Below are positions 13,201-24,560 of a stretch of 64,000 bases of DNA, one piece after another (within the stretch, counting starts at the first letter, position 1; every line of letters starts with the position of its first letter). The DNA is taken from positions 1-64,000 of the forward strand of contig JAULBX010021077.1 in the NCBI GenBank assembly GCA_032358255.1, given 5' to 3'. The notes under the pieces were generated by a model, which saw nothing but the letters and a program-made list of their open reading frames with translations, was not told the DNA's origin and did no database searches. The position numbers were made by a program, and so were the translations under genes. This DNA is from Heterotrichella gracilis. Lineage: Eukaryota; Sar; Xanthophyceae; Tribonematales; Xanthonemataceae.

Positions 13201-15555
13201 CCCAACCTGCAGTACCAAGTGTGCCAAGTGAGGGTCAAGTGCGCAATTTGCGCCTGCAAGTGAGTGCCTGCTACACCCTAAACCCTACGCAGATCACCCT
13301 TGACCCTAATAGTGAACCCTGTGCCCTAGCACATGCAATTTCCCAGCTTGTATAAACCCTGGGTACCAACTCCGAAATCAACAACACCCCTATGCCAACA
13401 ACATCCACCCCTCGCATCCCACCACCCACACACTCCACCCACTACCCTGCGCAGATGCCCCGCAGTGGACAAAGTTGGTGGATTTCCACCCCGACACACG
13501 CCCCAACTTTGCTGCGCGCACCGTCCTTCTTGCTCGCTAGGCTTGTTTTCCGTGTAAAATGTGCTCCATGTGTGATGGTGACAACGCCACTTGTGCACCA
13601 ACCCACCCACCACCCACCCACCCACCATCACCACCCTGCGCAGGTGCCCCGCGGTGGGCAAGTGGGTGGAATTCGACCCCGACACCCGCCGAAACTTTGC
13701 CGCGCGCACCGGGCAGCGCCACGGGCAGCTGAACGCAATGGGGCTGCTGGGTGGGGGTGAGGGGCTGGCGGCACAGGCGGCTGCGCTGGCAGGGATGGCG
13801 GGGGTGGAAGGCGGGGCCAGCGGTGGGGGCAAGAAGGGGAAGGGGAAGCCGGCCAACATACTCAAGCGCCTGCCGGCGGATTTGAGGAGGCAGGTGGGTG
13901 GTGTAGTATGGGTGGGCGAGTGGAGGTGGAGGGGATGGTGTGCTGGAGGATATGAGGGAGCATGTGGGTGGCGCCAAGGTTCTCAAGCGCCTGCTGGCGG
14001 ATATGAGGGAGGATGTGGATGGGGGTTGTGGGAGGTGATGTGGTGGGGTGATGTGGTGGTGGAGAGGGGGGCAAGGCGCCTGCCTGCAAGCTTGAGGAAA
14101 ACGGTGGGGCCATTAGCAGGATTTCTTGCCCATTGGGTTGGCACGGTCATTACAATCCGTTTCACCCAAATAGCAAACTTCAAGACGAACATGCTCTACA
14201 ACTTCTGCCTACGGAGCCTAATCCCCGTTTCCTCGTTTTCCATCCCCAGGTGGAGTCCCTGCAGATGCACCAGGCTGCCATGGAGGCGGGGGAGGTGGGG
14301 CCTGGGGCGCTGATGGGGGTGGAGGGAGGCGAGGGGATGGGAGGGGAGGGCACCCCCGACATGGCTGCGGGGGCTGCTGCGGCTGGCGGCTCAATGAGCA
14401 AGGCATACCCAGACCTGCCACACGAAGGTGCGGATTGGAACCCTAAACCGTAACCCTAAACAGCTTGGCCGCGGTCAATTCAACGTGATGCACACCCGGA
14501 CCTGCAGCATGGTGCATGACAGAAACGCTGCGCCCTGAGCACCTCTGCCCCCCTCTACCTGCTTGTGGAAAGTGGTGTTCTTGGCTATCTTGCAGAATAC
14601 TCTTGCCACTGCCTCCCCCGCCACTGCCACTTTCCAAAGGGCTCCCCAAACATGTGTGCTGCCAAAGTGACTCCGATACAGTCACAACCACTAACCCCCG
14701 TCATAAATATCCCCCACCACACCTGTTTGAAACGATACACTTTGGGTCGGGACACGACATGGGTCACTACAAACCCTTAACCCCCTCCCCCACCCCACCC
14801 CGCAGTGTCCAACCTTGTTGTTGAGGTGTTTGAGGGCGCTGCCGGCGTGGGTGCTGTGGCTGCTGTGCGCGCATACCTGCAGGTGCAGCGGGTGACTGCG
14901 CTGGCAGACCTGCAGTACCTGCACCTGGACTGGCTGTGCAGGTGGGTGGGGAGGAGGGGGGGGTTGGAGGTGGTGGGGCAGAGCATGCACCCGGACTGGC
15001 TGTGCAGGTGTGTGTGATGGGGGGTGGATGTGGGGTAGGGGGGGGGTCGGTGGTAGGGGAATGTGCAGGTGAAGAAGGGCAGAGCCTGCACCTGGACTGG
15101 CTGTGCAGGTGGGGGGTTGGGGTGTGGTGGGAAGGGGTGTGTGTGTGTTAGGGGGGGTTGGAGTTGGGGGGCTGTGCAAGGAAAGGAGGGTCAGAGCTTG
15201 TACCTGGACTGGCTGTGCAGGTGGGGTGGGGGAGGAGGGGTTTGGAGGGCATACTGTCCTAGCATCTCTCCATGTACTGCTCAATAGGTTCCTCGCCCTA
15301 ATCTCCTCTATCACCCGTACAGGGACCTCCAGCCCTAAATCATCCAGCCCTTAAACCCTACCCCTACAGGGACCTCCAACCCTAAATCATCCAGCCCTTA
15401 AACCCTACCCCTACAGGGACCTTCAGCTCGGAAACCCTACATTACTCTAAACCCTAAAACCCTGCCTCCGCAGGGACCTCCAGCCCCAGGGCTTGCCCCC
15501 GCTGCTGCTCAACAAGTTCCTCACTCTGGCTGCCAAGAAGCTGTCAGAGATCTAG
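10228..15555 (+). CDS. Uncharacterised coiled-coil/Cys-rich protein, 11 exons
   Basis: Exons: 10228-10275, 10450-10549, 11009-11217, 11620-11760, 12061-12180, 12455-12592, 13093-13259, 13644-13893, 14250-14427, 14806-14941, 15474-15555. Total 1569 nt, 522 residues, all phases consistent; stop TAG at 15553. Residues about 100-240 are charged and helical (probable coiled coil). Residues about 260-340 form a Cys/His cluster: CPYCNHNY, GHRLHLRRCQCREK, CRNCPTC, CQVRVKCAICACKC, which looks like a binuclear zinc-binding module. A Gly/Ala-rich linker and a C-terminal helical segment ending AAKKLSEI follow. I do not recognise the family. It is probably intracellular, with no signal peptide or membrane segment. 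Exon 2 is closed by a CAG/GCAGTG donor, an apparent GC-AG intron, the only donor that keeps phase. Almost every exon of this gene has degenerate copies in the adjoining introns. Confidence 0.72.
10613..10860 (+). repeat. Three echoes of exon 2 3' end
   Basis: The exon 2 end plus its GC donor (about 10513-10576) recurs as degenerate direct copies at 10613-10676, 10702-10747 and 10799-10860, all inside intron 2. The copies share the core TACCCATCCCAGCCACAGGC with substitutions. Short CCCTAA-like strings lie between copies. Confidence 0.85.
11338..11540 (+). repeat. Two echoes of exon 3 pieces
   Basis: 11338-11409 repeats the exon 3 end and its donor (11158-11228) almost exactly. 11483-11540 repeats a middle part of the same exon (11106-11160). 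They are in direct orientation within intron 3, with a doubled TTTAGGG at the second copy. Confidence 0.8.
11791..11857 (+). repeat. Two echoes of exon 4 3' end and donor
   Basis: 11791-11814 and 11831-11857 both repeat the CTGTGGAAGCACAAGGTGGGGC junction sequence of exon 4 with changes. Each copy is preceded by AACCCTAAACCCTG, a telomere-type heptamer run. Confidence 0.75.
11953..12350 (+). repeat. Echoes of both ends of exon 5
   Basis: 11953-12003 is a degenerate copy of the exon 5 acceptor and 5' end (12056-12110), upstream of the exon. 12303-12350 is a degenerate copy of its 3' end and donor (12150-12195), downstream. The genuine exon 12061-12180 lies between them. Confidence 0.75.
12627..12813 (+). 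repeat. Two echoes of exon 6 3' half
   Basis: 12627-12700 and 12738-12813 repeat the last about 75 nt of exon 6, encoding the CPYCNHNY module, plus the donor AACGTGAG. Both copies follow CCCTAGACCCTG strings. The first copy retains most codons, while its donor has drifted to GTAATC. Confidence 0.85.
12896..12960 (+). repeat. Echo of exon 7 5' end
   Basis: A degenerate direct copy of the exon 7 acceptor and first about 55 nt (13087-13145), lying upstream in intron 6 and preceded by three CCCTAAA units at 12845-12863. Confidence 0.7.
13443..14107 (+). repeat. Echoes of exon 8: one upstream, two downstream
   Basis: 13443-13532 copies the exon 8 acceptor and 5' end (13638-13725). 13977-14033 and 14069-14107 copy its 3' end (13858-13900). 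The genuine exon 13644-13893 sits between the upstream and downstream copies. Confidence 0.75.
14979..15435 (+). repeat. Symmetric echo arrays filling intron 10
   Basis: The exon 10 end with donor (14915-14950) recurs three times near 14979-15015, 15077-15115 and 15188-15230. The exon 11 start with acceptor (15469-15490) recurs three times near 15317-15340, 15364-15390 and 15412-15435. The acceptor-side copies are joined by CCCTTAAACCCTA strings. Confidence 0.85.
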
Positions 15556-18460
15556 GTGGCAACACCGCAGAGGCACAAGGGGTGAACTCCTCACCTCGCA
15601 AGGGGCACATAATTGTATGTTGGGTGAGGAGGGTCTGCAAGGAACGCTGTCAGGGGGGGGGGTTGATGATGTGCTGCAAGGAGGTAGAGAACTTGTGCAA
15701 GGGTGGGTTTAGTAGCCAGGCATTGCTGCGGACGGGGCCTGGTGAGGGTGGGGGGAGGGAGGGGGGAGGGCTGGTGGACGGCATGCGCAGCATGTGGTTT
15801 GGCTTACTGGAGGCAGGTGAGCGCACGGCAGTATTGTTGTAGCAATGCGGTGGCTGCGGCGTGTAGGGCGCACGCGTGGCAAGGGGGGAGGGCACAGGGC
15901 CAAGGAGGACTTGTGTGGGTGAGGGTGCTGTGCGGTGCGGTGTGGCCAGGCCTTGCAGTATGTGGTGGATGAGGGGGAGTGGGTAGAGGGAGGACGGGGC
16001 ACCAGGCACAGTCGCAACCACGTGTGCAAGGAGCCCTGCTCACTGTCCGCCAAACAGTGGAGGTCGAGGCTGTCTGTTCATGTTGTTTGTCAAACTCGCG
16101 TTTCTGGTTTCTCTGTGGCTGGGTAAGTGAGTGCTGGCGTGGCCTTTGGACCGTGATGAGGTTCTGTGGAACTTGCGGCACGTGAGGTGCCAAATTGAAT
16201 TGAACGGCATCTATGTATGAAGAGGCTCAGCCTGGCAGGACGGAAAGTAACCCAATTTCATTACGTTGAACGCACTATTGCGCACTGTGGGGCTCATTAT
16301 CTTGTGTGTGCAAAGGTTTTTTTAATGTGTGTTTTATTGGTGAGCAATGAACTTGGAAGCCGTGAGAAACGGCTGTTTTGCTTTGAGTACCCTTTCGGCC
16401 ATATCTGTGAGTGTGGGGGAACTCCGGCAGCACGCCTTTGTCCCACATATATTACGGGTGTCTCGATGTTCAGGCGGTGTCTTGAAACTCTGCTTGTTGA
16501 GGTGCTGTTGCAAAGGCAGACTGAGTGAAACAATGCCCCTGGCAAGTCTTAGACTCGGTGAATCAAAATGCCTGGCATTGCCTGCCTGCGCAGTGTCGGT
16601 ATGGAACGCCAGTCGCGGCAGTAGGACTGCTACACTTGCACAGACCACCACTGTGGATATGAGCAGTTCACCTTTGTATAAATGGCATATACCTGTGCAG
16701 CGTCATGCTAGAACCGGGCCTGTCATGGGCACCAGGGCTTGTGGCAGTGGGCATGCAGTGGGCACCTGTGCCTTGTAAGAAGGTGAGCAACCGCTGCAGG
16801 TATCTGCACCTGACGGCACGAAAATATTGAAATCACTGCTTGCCCCTGACGCGCCAGCAGAGGGAGTGCCGCCAACCTACCCCAGATGTGTTCAAGCCGA
16901 ACCTGTCTCGCAAGCTTGCGATGCATGCACATCAGGGGCATGCTGTGCTATGGACTCGCGTTCATTCTTCTGTTCAAAGACGCAGTAGACCACTCAAACG
17001 GTACATAGACGAACGGAGCGGCACGGCACTTTGCAGAGTCCGAACCACCACTGCTGTTATGCTAGTTCGCGGATGCATGCATGCATGTGCCGCTCAGCTC
17101 ACAAAACAATAACTCCACTACCCTGGCCACAGAACCCTCGCAGTCACGACCCAAGAAGGAAATAGACTTGGGTTCGGACTGTACGTCCCCCATCGTGCAA
17201 GGTTGGTGCGCTACTGATCCGCTGGTCGATGAAAGGAGGCCGGGGTGATGACAAGTGTCCTCCGAGCTAGCATGCGTGTTGCGACCGGATACTGAACGCT
17301 TGCCGCCTCAACGACACAAGGTTATACCTCGATACACTACCAGAAGTGCTTAGTAACCTACCGCGCGCGACAATCTGGCGGTTTCGGGTAAGTGTTGACG
17401 CTGCAGGCACAAAAGTTTTGGCCATGGCTGCAGATACCGTTTCCACCCTGCAGATACCTAGGCCTTTTCTAGAACATGTGCCAGCACAGAACTGAAGCTG
17501 TCCGCGACAGGTTTCAAAGGCCGCAAAGTTCAAAAACGATATCATGGTCTGCGTTCGATTGCACTGTTATCTCGAAGGCATCTTGGATGGTGTATATTCG
17601 TTGCAGCGCTGCTTGCATGAGTGGAAGAGGTTCTAGGTTCCCTCTTGCTAGCACTATTGTCGTGCACTGTCGTTACTTTTTGAGACGCTACTAGGGTCCC
17701 ACCTGGAGGAGATTTTGTCCAGAAGCCAGCTTTCGGGCCGCTTCCTGTGTAAAGCTCTCGCTCCTGCCGCACAAAAGGCACACATTGGTTGAACCCATGA
17801 CTGGAAGGCACGTAGGCTGAAAAAGTGGGCTCCGCTCGCCTGCAAGGACCCTGCAAGTGCTCGAGCGGCCATGGCACTGTGGGTTGGCAAAGGTCCCAGC
17901 ACTGGTTGGGTGGCAAGCAGAGCACAGTCCCTGGCCTCTCCCATATAGCTAGTGGCATGGTGGCATATTTCAAGGGGCAACGAGTGTGGTGTTAGTGGTG
18001 TGAGGTAACCATGGCGACCTGCTGCATATTCTCGCAGCTGTGTGTGCAGCTGCAGACCTTATTCTGCGGTATTGGGTACCATGCCTGCACTGCACCGTAT
18101 TATGCCCCGCACTGCAAGCCATGACCTGCAGTACCGAGTACCGTTGTGGTGTGCCGCCGTGTGTGTGCCTTCTTTCTCTGTCGTTGGCACTGCCATGTGG
18201 TACCAACCAAGCCCTGCTGTATAACCCCAGTGGCTGACACCCACCTGTGTGCTCTCAGGCTTTGGAGCCTCCACCTGAAGCTTCAATCCCAACAATGGGC
18301 TTCCAACCCGCCTGACATGTTCAACACCACCCACACCCCTGACTCCCAGCCTTCCCTGGCACCCCACTCCTCCACCTACTACACCCCAGTAGTAGCATCC
18401 CCCTCCCCCTCCTCCTCCTCGTCCTAACCCCTCTACCCACTGCCACCACCCCCCCTTGCA
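15556..18460. other. Intergenic region, no gene recognised
   Basis: About 2.9 kb. The first few hundred bases are G-rich and probably 3' UTR or flank of the upstream gene. Open frames here are short, lack paired splice sites and show no recognisable motif. Confidence 0.4.
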
Positions 18461-21400
18461 ATGGCGGTGGCCTCAAGGACGTCCCTGGCCTCAACCCTCT
18501 CCTCAGCCACTTCCGATGGCTCCTCCAGCGGCATCTTTGGGATCCCCATGGGGATGCCGGTGCTGTCTGGGGATGGCATCGAGGAGGGCCCCGGTCCCCA
18601 GGAGATGGCGATGCCCAGCGCCCCCGCAGCGTGGTGGGAGACCCTCCCCGCGGCGCCTGCGCCACCAGTGGCACCTCAGGTATGTGCTCAGGGTTGGATG
18701 TCCGCCGGCTCTCAGTACTTGCAAGAACGCAGGTGGTGTGGCCAGCAGTGGCGCTGCCCTGCACAGTGGGTTAGGTTTTAGGGTCTTGCAGGATGCAGTT
18801 TGCCGAAGAATGGTGGGGGTTGCCCAGTATGCCAGGGAGTATTTTTCTCCCCTCTGAGCCCTAGGCTTGCACTTGTGCCCCCCAGTTTCTGCCGCGTAGT
18901 GTCCCTTTCTGACGCCTCTCTCCACACCATGGTTTGCTCTAGTTGCTCTTTGCCCCACGTACTTTTACACTGAGTGCTGGGTGTGCCTTGTGCGCCGGCT
19001 ATGCATGCAAGCTTCCAGTCCGGCTACTGCAACCTGCTCCCCTTTCTTCCTTCTTGAAACTCCCCTACCATATCTAAAAGCAGGAAAGAGCATGATCCCA
19101 AGAGAGGGAGATTCCTTTCTTCCTTCCTGAAACTCCCCTATGGCTGCATAGCCTTTAGGGGTTAAGAGCACCTGTACGTACTCCTTCCATGCAGGCGCCT
19201 GGCCCCGCACTGCGGTCAACCAGATCCATGGAGAAGGCACCATTGAGCGGCAGGTCAAAGCTGACGTCATCAGATTCTGGCCTAAGTAGGATGAGCATCC
19301 AGTCGACCGAGTCTCGTGCCCCCCCTGAGGAGGTTCCCAACCAATGCCTGTGCCCCATCACCCTGGAGATCATGCGCGACCCGGTGCTCATCCAGTCAGG
19401 TAGGGTTTATGGTTAGGGTTAGGGTTAGGGTTCAACGTTTACCCTTGTCATCACTGTGGATATCATGCGCGACCCGGTGCTCATTCAGTCAGGTAGGGGT
19501 TAGGGTTTGGAGGTTAGGGTTCAACGTTACCCTTACGGGTCATGTGCATGCGGCGCCCGGTGGACATACACAAGGGCAGGGTGTAAGGGTGTGAAGTGTT
19601 GGGTTGGGGGGTTGATGCTTACCTATGTCATCAAGATTTGGTGGCCATGGAAGCAGGAATGCTGGTTCTGACTGTTCTGGCTTGGTTCTGTTAAATATAT
19701 TGTAATACATTACAGTACATTATATATTATACCGTATATACGGTCTGCTGGGGTAGCTGGGGGGCTTTTGGCGATTGGCTAGTTTGGCCAGCTAAGCCTT
19801 CTCCTTGGTACCCTAAACCATAAACCATAAACCCTAGTTTGGCCAGCTAAGCCTGCTCCTTGGTACCCTAAACCCTAAACCCTATTTTGGCCAGCTAAGC
19901 CTGCACCTTAGTCCCGTTTCAATTCCCCTGCCAGGAGGGTCTCAGTGAAAACAAATAATCTAGTATATGAGGTGTTCGCAATAAAACCCTCCCTCAGGGT
20001 ACAGACCCACCGCTCCATCGTCTTGCGTCCTCGGATCCACCTGTATCCCACAACCCTCTTACCCCAAACCCAAAACCCTGCTGGTTCCCGTTCAACTGTA
20101 TAGGCATCGGACATGCAAATCGCGAATAAGGACATATATCTACTGTAAAATCAGTTGCAGTTGTTTTGCACAGTCAATGATAATTTTCATGTTTTTGCAC
20201 AATCAATAGTAATTTTCATTTTTTTGCACAGTCAATGATGATTTTCATTGTTTTGCAGGGCACACGTTTGAGAGGGAGGCCATCGTGGACTGGTTCGCCA
20301 AGAACGAGCCCCCCACCTGCCCCATCAGCCGCACCCCCGTGGACCCAGCCTGCATGTTCAGCAACTTCTCACTGCGATCCCAGTGCCACGATTGGCTGGC
20401 GCGGGAATCCGTGAATTCCACCCTGGGGTCCCTGTCCCTGGGACAGTGCGCGCTGCAGTCGGTTGATGGGCCCCCCTCGGAGGTTTCGGAGGAAAGCGAG
20501 GAGTTTGGGGATTGCGACGAGTCCCCCGAGGGATTTGGTGGTGCTGGGGAGGGGCAGGTGCCGATGACGCCTATCCGCATTCCGGAGGTACGTGTGGCGG
20601 CTGTAGGGGTTGGGTCGGGTAGGGCAGTGTAGGCATTAAGCAGGGGCATTATAGGGATTATGCAGGGGCATGGTGGGGATTGGGTAGGGACGTCACAGGG
20701 ATTGAGCAGGGGTGTTTTGGCATAGCTTGCCTGTGGGGTTGGTTTGCAGCCGACTTGCGCGCATGCGCTGCGGCGGGTATGGGTATGTAATGGTACCTGT
20801 GCTTGCCTGGGTATATAACACTGTGCTTGCATCTGCCATAACCATATATCTCAAGTTTATGAGTTGTATTGTCTCATATATATGTGGTCTGGTTGTCACC
20901 AGCTGCATCCTCACTCCTCCATAGGACCAAAATAAATAAGTAATTAAATAAATAAATTATTCATGTTTAAATAATTGCTATCTTGTGTATTTTACTTTTG
21001 TCACCAGCTGCATCCTCCGTCCTCCACCGGACCAATATAAAGGATTCATGTTTAATTAATTGCTATCTTGTGTATTTTCCTAACATAGGACGTTTGATTC
21101 CAGGCACCAGAGGCCCCCCCAGCAGCCGCGCTCCCCCCTCCCCGCCTGGCCACCATGCTACTCTCTAGGCACTCTTCAAACTCCTCAATGCAGTCACCGG
21201 CGCCAGCACCGCCCTCCCCACCCACACAACCAGCGGGCGCGCCCCTAGTGCCCCCTCCCACGAGCCTGGCTGGCATGCTGCTCGCCAGCAGGAACTCTTT
21301 CAACATGCCGCCCCCCGTCCCCGCGCCGCCACCACCAGCCAACATGAGGATCCCCTTTACCCCCGACGTCCCTCCCCAGATCCCCGCCATGGCTGCGCCG

Positions 21401-22477
21401 GCTCCACCGGTCCCAGTGGCGCCACCTTCCCCACCAGCACATGCCGCCTGGATGCCGCCCCAGAACCCAGCCGTACACGCGCCCCTGCCGCCGGCGCCCG
21501 CCCTTCCACCCCCTCCCCACCACCCGGCCGTCGTGGTTCAGGCGCCGCCACCCGCCGCGCCCCCTGCTGCGGCCCCCGCTGGGCCGCCACTGCACACCCG
21601 GACCATGCTCATGCTGCTCGACACCAACCAGATCGGGAGGGCCCTGGGCGGCCTCGAGGCGCAGCCCGCGCAACAGCAGAAGGAGTGCCTGGAGGCGCTC
21701 GCCGAGTGGTGCGACCCCGTGGGCAAGTTCTTTGACACGCGCGCCGCCGCCCTGGTGGCCGCGGGGGCGCTCCACAGGCTGGTGCACATGGCGTCGGTGG
21801 CTGACGGCGGCAGGGAGGCGTGCCAGGCGGGCGCCGCGCGCGCGTTGGGCAACCTCGGCACCTGCTCGGAGGCGATCAAGAACGCGGTGGTGGCCGCGGG
21901 CGCCATCCCCCCCCTGGTGGCGATGCTCAACAGCGACAACATTGAGTGCCAGGAGCAGGCCGCGCGGGCTCTGGCCAGGGTAGGGAAATTCTTTGGGAAC
22001 CCTCCAACCCGCATCGAGGCCTTCGTGGCTGCAAGTGCTATCCCCCCCCTGGTGCGCCTGGTGGAGAGCGCCAATCTCGCGTGCCAGCTGCAGGCGTCGC
22101 GCGCGCTGGCCAGCATCGCCGCGGGGTTGAACCAGCACCGGGACGCCATGGTGGCGGCGGAAGCCATCCCCGCCCTGGTGCGTGTGCTGGGCAGCAGCAG
22201 CAGCGCGGCGTGCCAGGAGCAGATTGTGGGTGCTCTGAACTGCTTTGCGCAGACGACCAAGCCCCATAGGGACGCGCTGGTGGCCGGCGGCGCGATCCCC
22301 CCGCTGGTGCGATTGATGGGGACGAATAGATTTGCGGGGGAGGCGGTGCAGCACATGATGAAGAACTCGAAAAAGGGGAAGAAGGCGGCCCAGGCGGCGA
22401 TCCTGGAGCTTCATAATGCAAGCAACCAGATGTCGCCGGAGTGGAAGGCCTGCTTGGCCCAAGCTCTCAGTTTTTAG
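18461..22477 (+). CDS. U-box E3 ubiquitin ligase with armadillo repeats
   Basis: Exons 18461-18679, 19195-19399, 20259-20587, 21104-22477; 708 residues; stop TAG. The U-box spans about residues 120-190 and crosses two introns: CLCPITLEIMRDPVLIQS, then GHTFEREAIVDWF, then PPTCPISRTPVD. This fold recruits an E2 without zinc. A Pro-rich linker follows (residues about 250-405), then tandem armadillo repeats to the end (AGAIPPLVAMLNSDNIECQE; SAIPPLVRLVESANLACQ; EAIPALVRVLGSSSSAACQE; GAIPPLVRLMG), which should bind substrates. The architecture matches plant PUB-ARM ligases, probably cytosolic or nuclear. The last exon is a single long GC-rich block. The specific substrate cannot be inferred. Confidence 0.9.
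19403..19432 (+). repeat. Interstitial TTAGGG/TTTAGGG-type run
   Basis: Three tandem TTAGGG units directly after the exon 2 donor, between the genuine exon end and its echo. Comparable short runs occur at 641-673, 4312-4338, 12843-12862, 24716-24739, 34963-34985 and many other introns, in either orientation. Confidence 0.8.
19438..19500 (+). repeat. Echo of U-box exon 2 3' end
   Basis: A direct copy of the end of exon 2 (19355-19410), including ATCATGCGCGACCCGGTGCT and the donor AG/GTAGGG, placed 40 nt into the intron after a run of three TTAGGG-type units. Confidence 0.85.
19789..19905 (+). repeat. Tandem repeat with telomere-type linkers
   Basis: Three copies of TTTGGCCAGCTAAGCCT(T/G)C, about 57 nt apart, the first two followed by runs of CCCTAAAC(C)C. 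They lie in intron 2 of the U-box gene and are not exon-derived. Confidence 0.75.
20163..20258 (+). repeat. Three 32-nt repeats ending at the exon 3 acceptor
   Basis: Three copies of a T-rich unit (TTTTTGCACAGTCAATGATG with substitutions) abut the genuine TTTTGCAG acceptor at 20258. The polypyrimidine/acceptor region itself has been tandemly copied. Confidence 0.75.
20896..21081 (+). repeat. AT-rich tandem duplication in intron 3
   Basis: Two copies of a block of about 85-100 nt (20896-20993 and 20999-21081) that share GTCACCAGCTGCATCCTC and ATTGCTATCTTGTGTATTTT. The segments carry no coding sequence. Confidence 0.75.
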
Positions 22478-23469
22478 GGTTGAGGACTGAGGATTTTTAG
22501 GGTTGAGGCCTGCTGGGCGAAAGCACTCATGCTGTGGTGTGAAATTTCATGGCGGGGAATTAGTAAAGAAGCCAAGGTGGCAGCGATCAAAAGGGTTAGG
22601 GTTTAGGGCTCAGCGCCAACTTCGGCCACTTGCCTGGCCAGAGCATATCCTGGTGCTTTGCTTGCATTTTGATATCACATGATTTACTTGCATTTTAGTA
22701 TTACAGCCAGAGCAGCAGTCAGCCTGACACAAGCTGCGCTGCGGCAAAGGAGGCACCATGTGTACCGTTGGTTGGTCGTGCGCATTCCAAGGTCCTGCTG
22801 TATCAATTCCAACCACGTGATCTTGATTTTCTCTGCCCTCTTTTCCCTACGTGCTTGACCAAACACAACAAGATTCTGGCAGGCCTGGAGGGGCATGCTT
22901 GGCACCAACTGGCAGGGTTTTGGGTGCAGGTTTTGAGAAAATTGAGATGCAGCCTAGACATTTAGGAGGCACGAGTTATTCAAGTCTTCAGGCAAGCGTC
23001 GCATCCATCTTGTGAGCAGCGCAGCCTAATGTCCCTGAGCCACATACAACCGCAAGGGCACTTTTTCATATTAAGACGTGACATGTGTGTGTACCATTTC
23101 CAGTTTTTTCCATCCCCAGCGTGATTTTCATGATTTTGGGGTCCTAAGCAGGTGGAGTACTTTCAACTTCGGTCGAACAAGGTTGGCGGAAAATAGAATG
23201 CGACGAGCTGGCCCGCAGAGCTTCTTTTTCAAGGAGGTACCGGTCAAGGTTGACAATGTCAATCAAGGGTGGTGGAGTTGTTGGTTGGGCTTTGGAAGGC
23301 AATTACAGTGTGAGACGATGTGGTCAACTGGTGGATGGAGTGATTGTTTGGCGCACAAGCGTTTACCGGAATCTATCGTCTGGATATTTTATGGCTGGCA
23401 GCTTTAGGCCTGAGTTAGGCCTAAGCTGAGCTTGTGTACATTAGTATGTGCCTCTGTGGGCTGCGCTGT

Positions 23470-23597
23470 TGTGCAACATCATCACAAAGACAAGAAATGT
23501 CAATTGAGGGATTCCGCAAAGATTGGCAACACGTACATGCACATTTTTTACGGAATCCCTCAATTGAGTTGTCTTGTCTTTGTCATGGTGTTGCACA
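23470..23597. repeat. Long near-perfect inverted repeat (hairpin)
   Basis: Left arm 23470-23516 and right arm 23551-23597 pair over 47 nt with about five mismatches, around a loop of about 34 nt. A transcript of either strand would fold into a long stem of the size of an algal miRNA precursor. A solo fold-back MITE remnant is an alternative; no flanking target duplication was identified. Confidence 0.8.
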
Positions 23598-24189
23598 GCA
23601 TCATGGTTGGCGATGTAAAGTATTTTGACGTTGACAATGTGGTAGTTGTTGTAGTCGCTCGCTGTTGGCGAATGCCGCATGTGGTGGGTAGGCCGTGTTG
23701 TACGTGTTAATTATCTCCAGTTTCATTGGCTTTAAGGCTCAGGATGGCTTAAGAAAGACACTAGGCGGGACGTCTTTCAACCTTTAAAAAGGCGCCTATT
23801 ATGCCGGTGCATTTCAAATAGTACTTGTAAAACAATTGTGAATTTATGTTAATTTACTACTGAGGATAATTGATTAATTTTTAACAAAACTTGACCTAAT
23901 TGTTCAATACTGCTCTCCCGCCACAGCCCATGGCAAATGCATTGAATGTCAGAGGGGTCACCCACTCGAAGGATGAAAAGGTGGAGGGTAGTCTCCCCCA
24001 CACCTTCCCGCCTAGCACCACCGTGGCCCACAGTGGACCACCAGTCTGGTGTGACACCGCTCCCCCCTCCGAGGGATGCTAAGCCTGAGGGATGCTGCCC
24101 AGTTCCAGGGTGTTGCCGTCGGTTAGGCCAACTGCTAATGGGTACACATTAACATTTCTTATAAGTATACTATTATTTATTCTCATCCC

Positions 24190-24560
24190 CATACTGCCCG
24201 CCATCAGTGGTTGCCACCACCACCACCACCACCACCACCACCACCACCACCACCACCACCACCGCCGCCGCCACTGAAACTAATTAACCCCCGCCCCGGC
24301 TCGCCCCTCCCGGCGTGTTGGGCGGTGCACCCCATACTGCGCCAGGTCCGCCGTTCAAGGCCACTTTTGATCATTTTCGACCTATTTTCCTGCTGGTAAT
24401 TATCGTCATGACTATTCTCATGCCCAAATTGTCCGCCAGCAGTGATGGCCACCACCACCACCACCACCAGTGTTGCTGCCGCCGCCGCCGCCGGTATATT
24501 ATCCACCCCCAGCTGGCCCCTCCCGGCGTGTTGGGCGGTGCACCCCATACTGCGCCAGTA
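24190..24560 (+). repeat. Tandem duplication carrying CCA microsatellites
   Basis: Two units, about 24190-24360 and about 24420-24560, share CTCCCGGCGTGTTGGGCGGT and flanking sequence. Each has a (CCA)n tract, the longer at about 24211-24262. An open frame runs through it but is low-complexity. Confidence 0.7.

Noticed and set aside
10613-15435. Processed pseudogenes or transposons as source of the echoes
   Set aside because: Copies retain intron-side splice sequences, stay in the same gene and strand, and show no poly(A), terminal repeats or transposase.
15582-17980. Several open frames of 60-143 codons
   Set aside because: They overlap on both strands, show no recognisable motifs or paired splice sites, and look like chance frames in GC-rich DNA.
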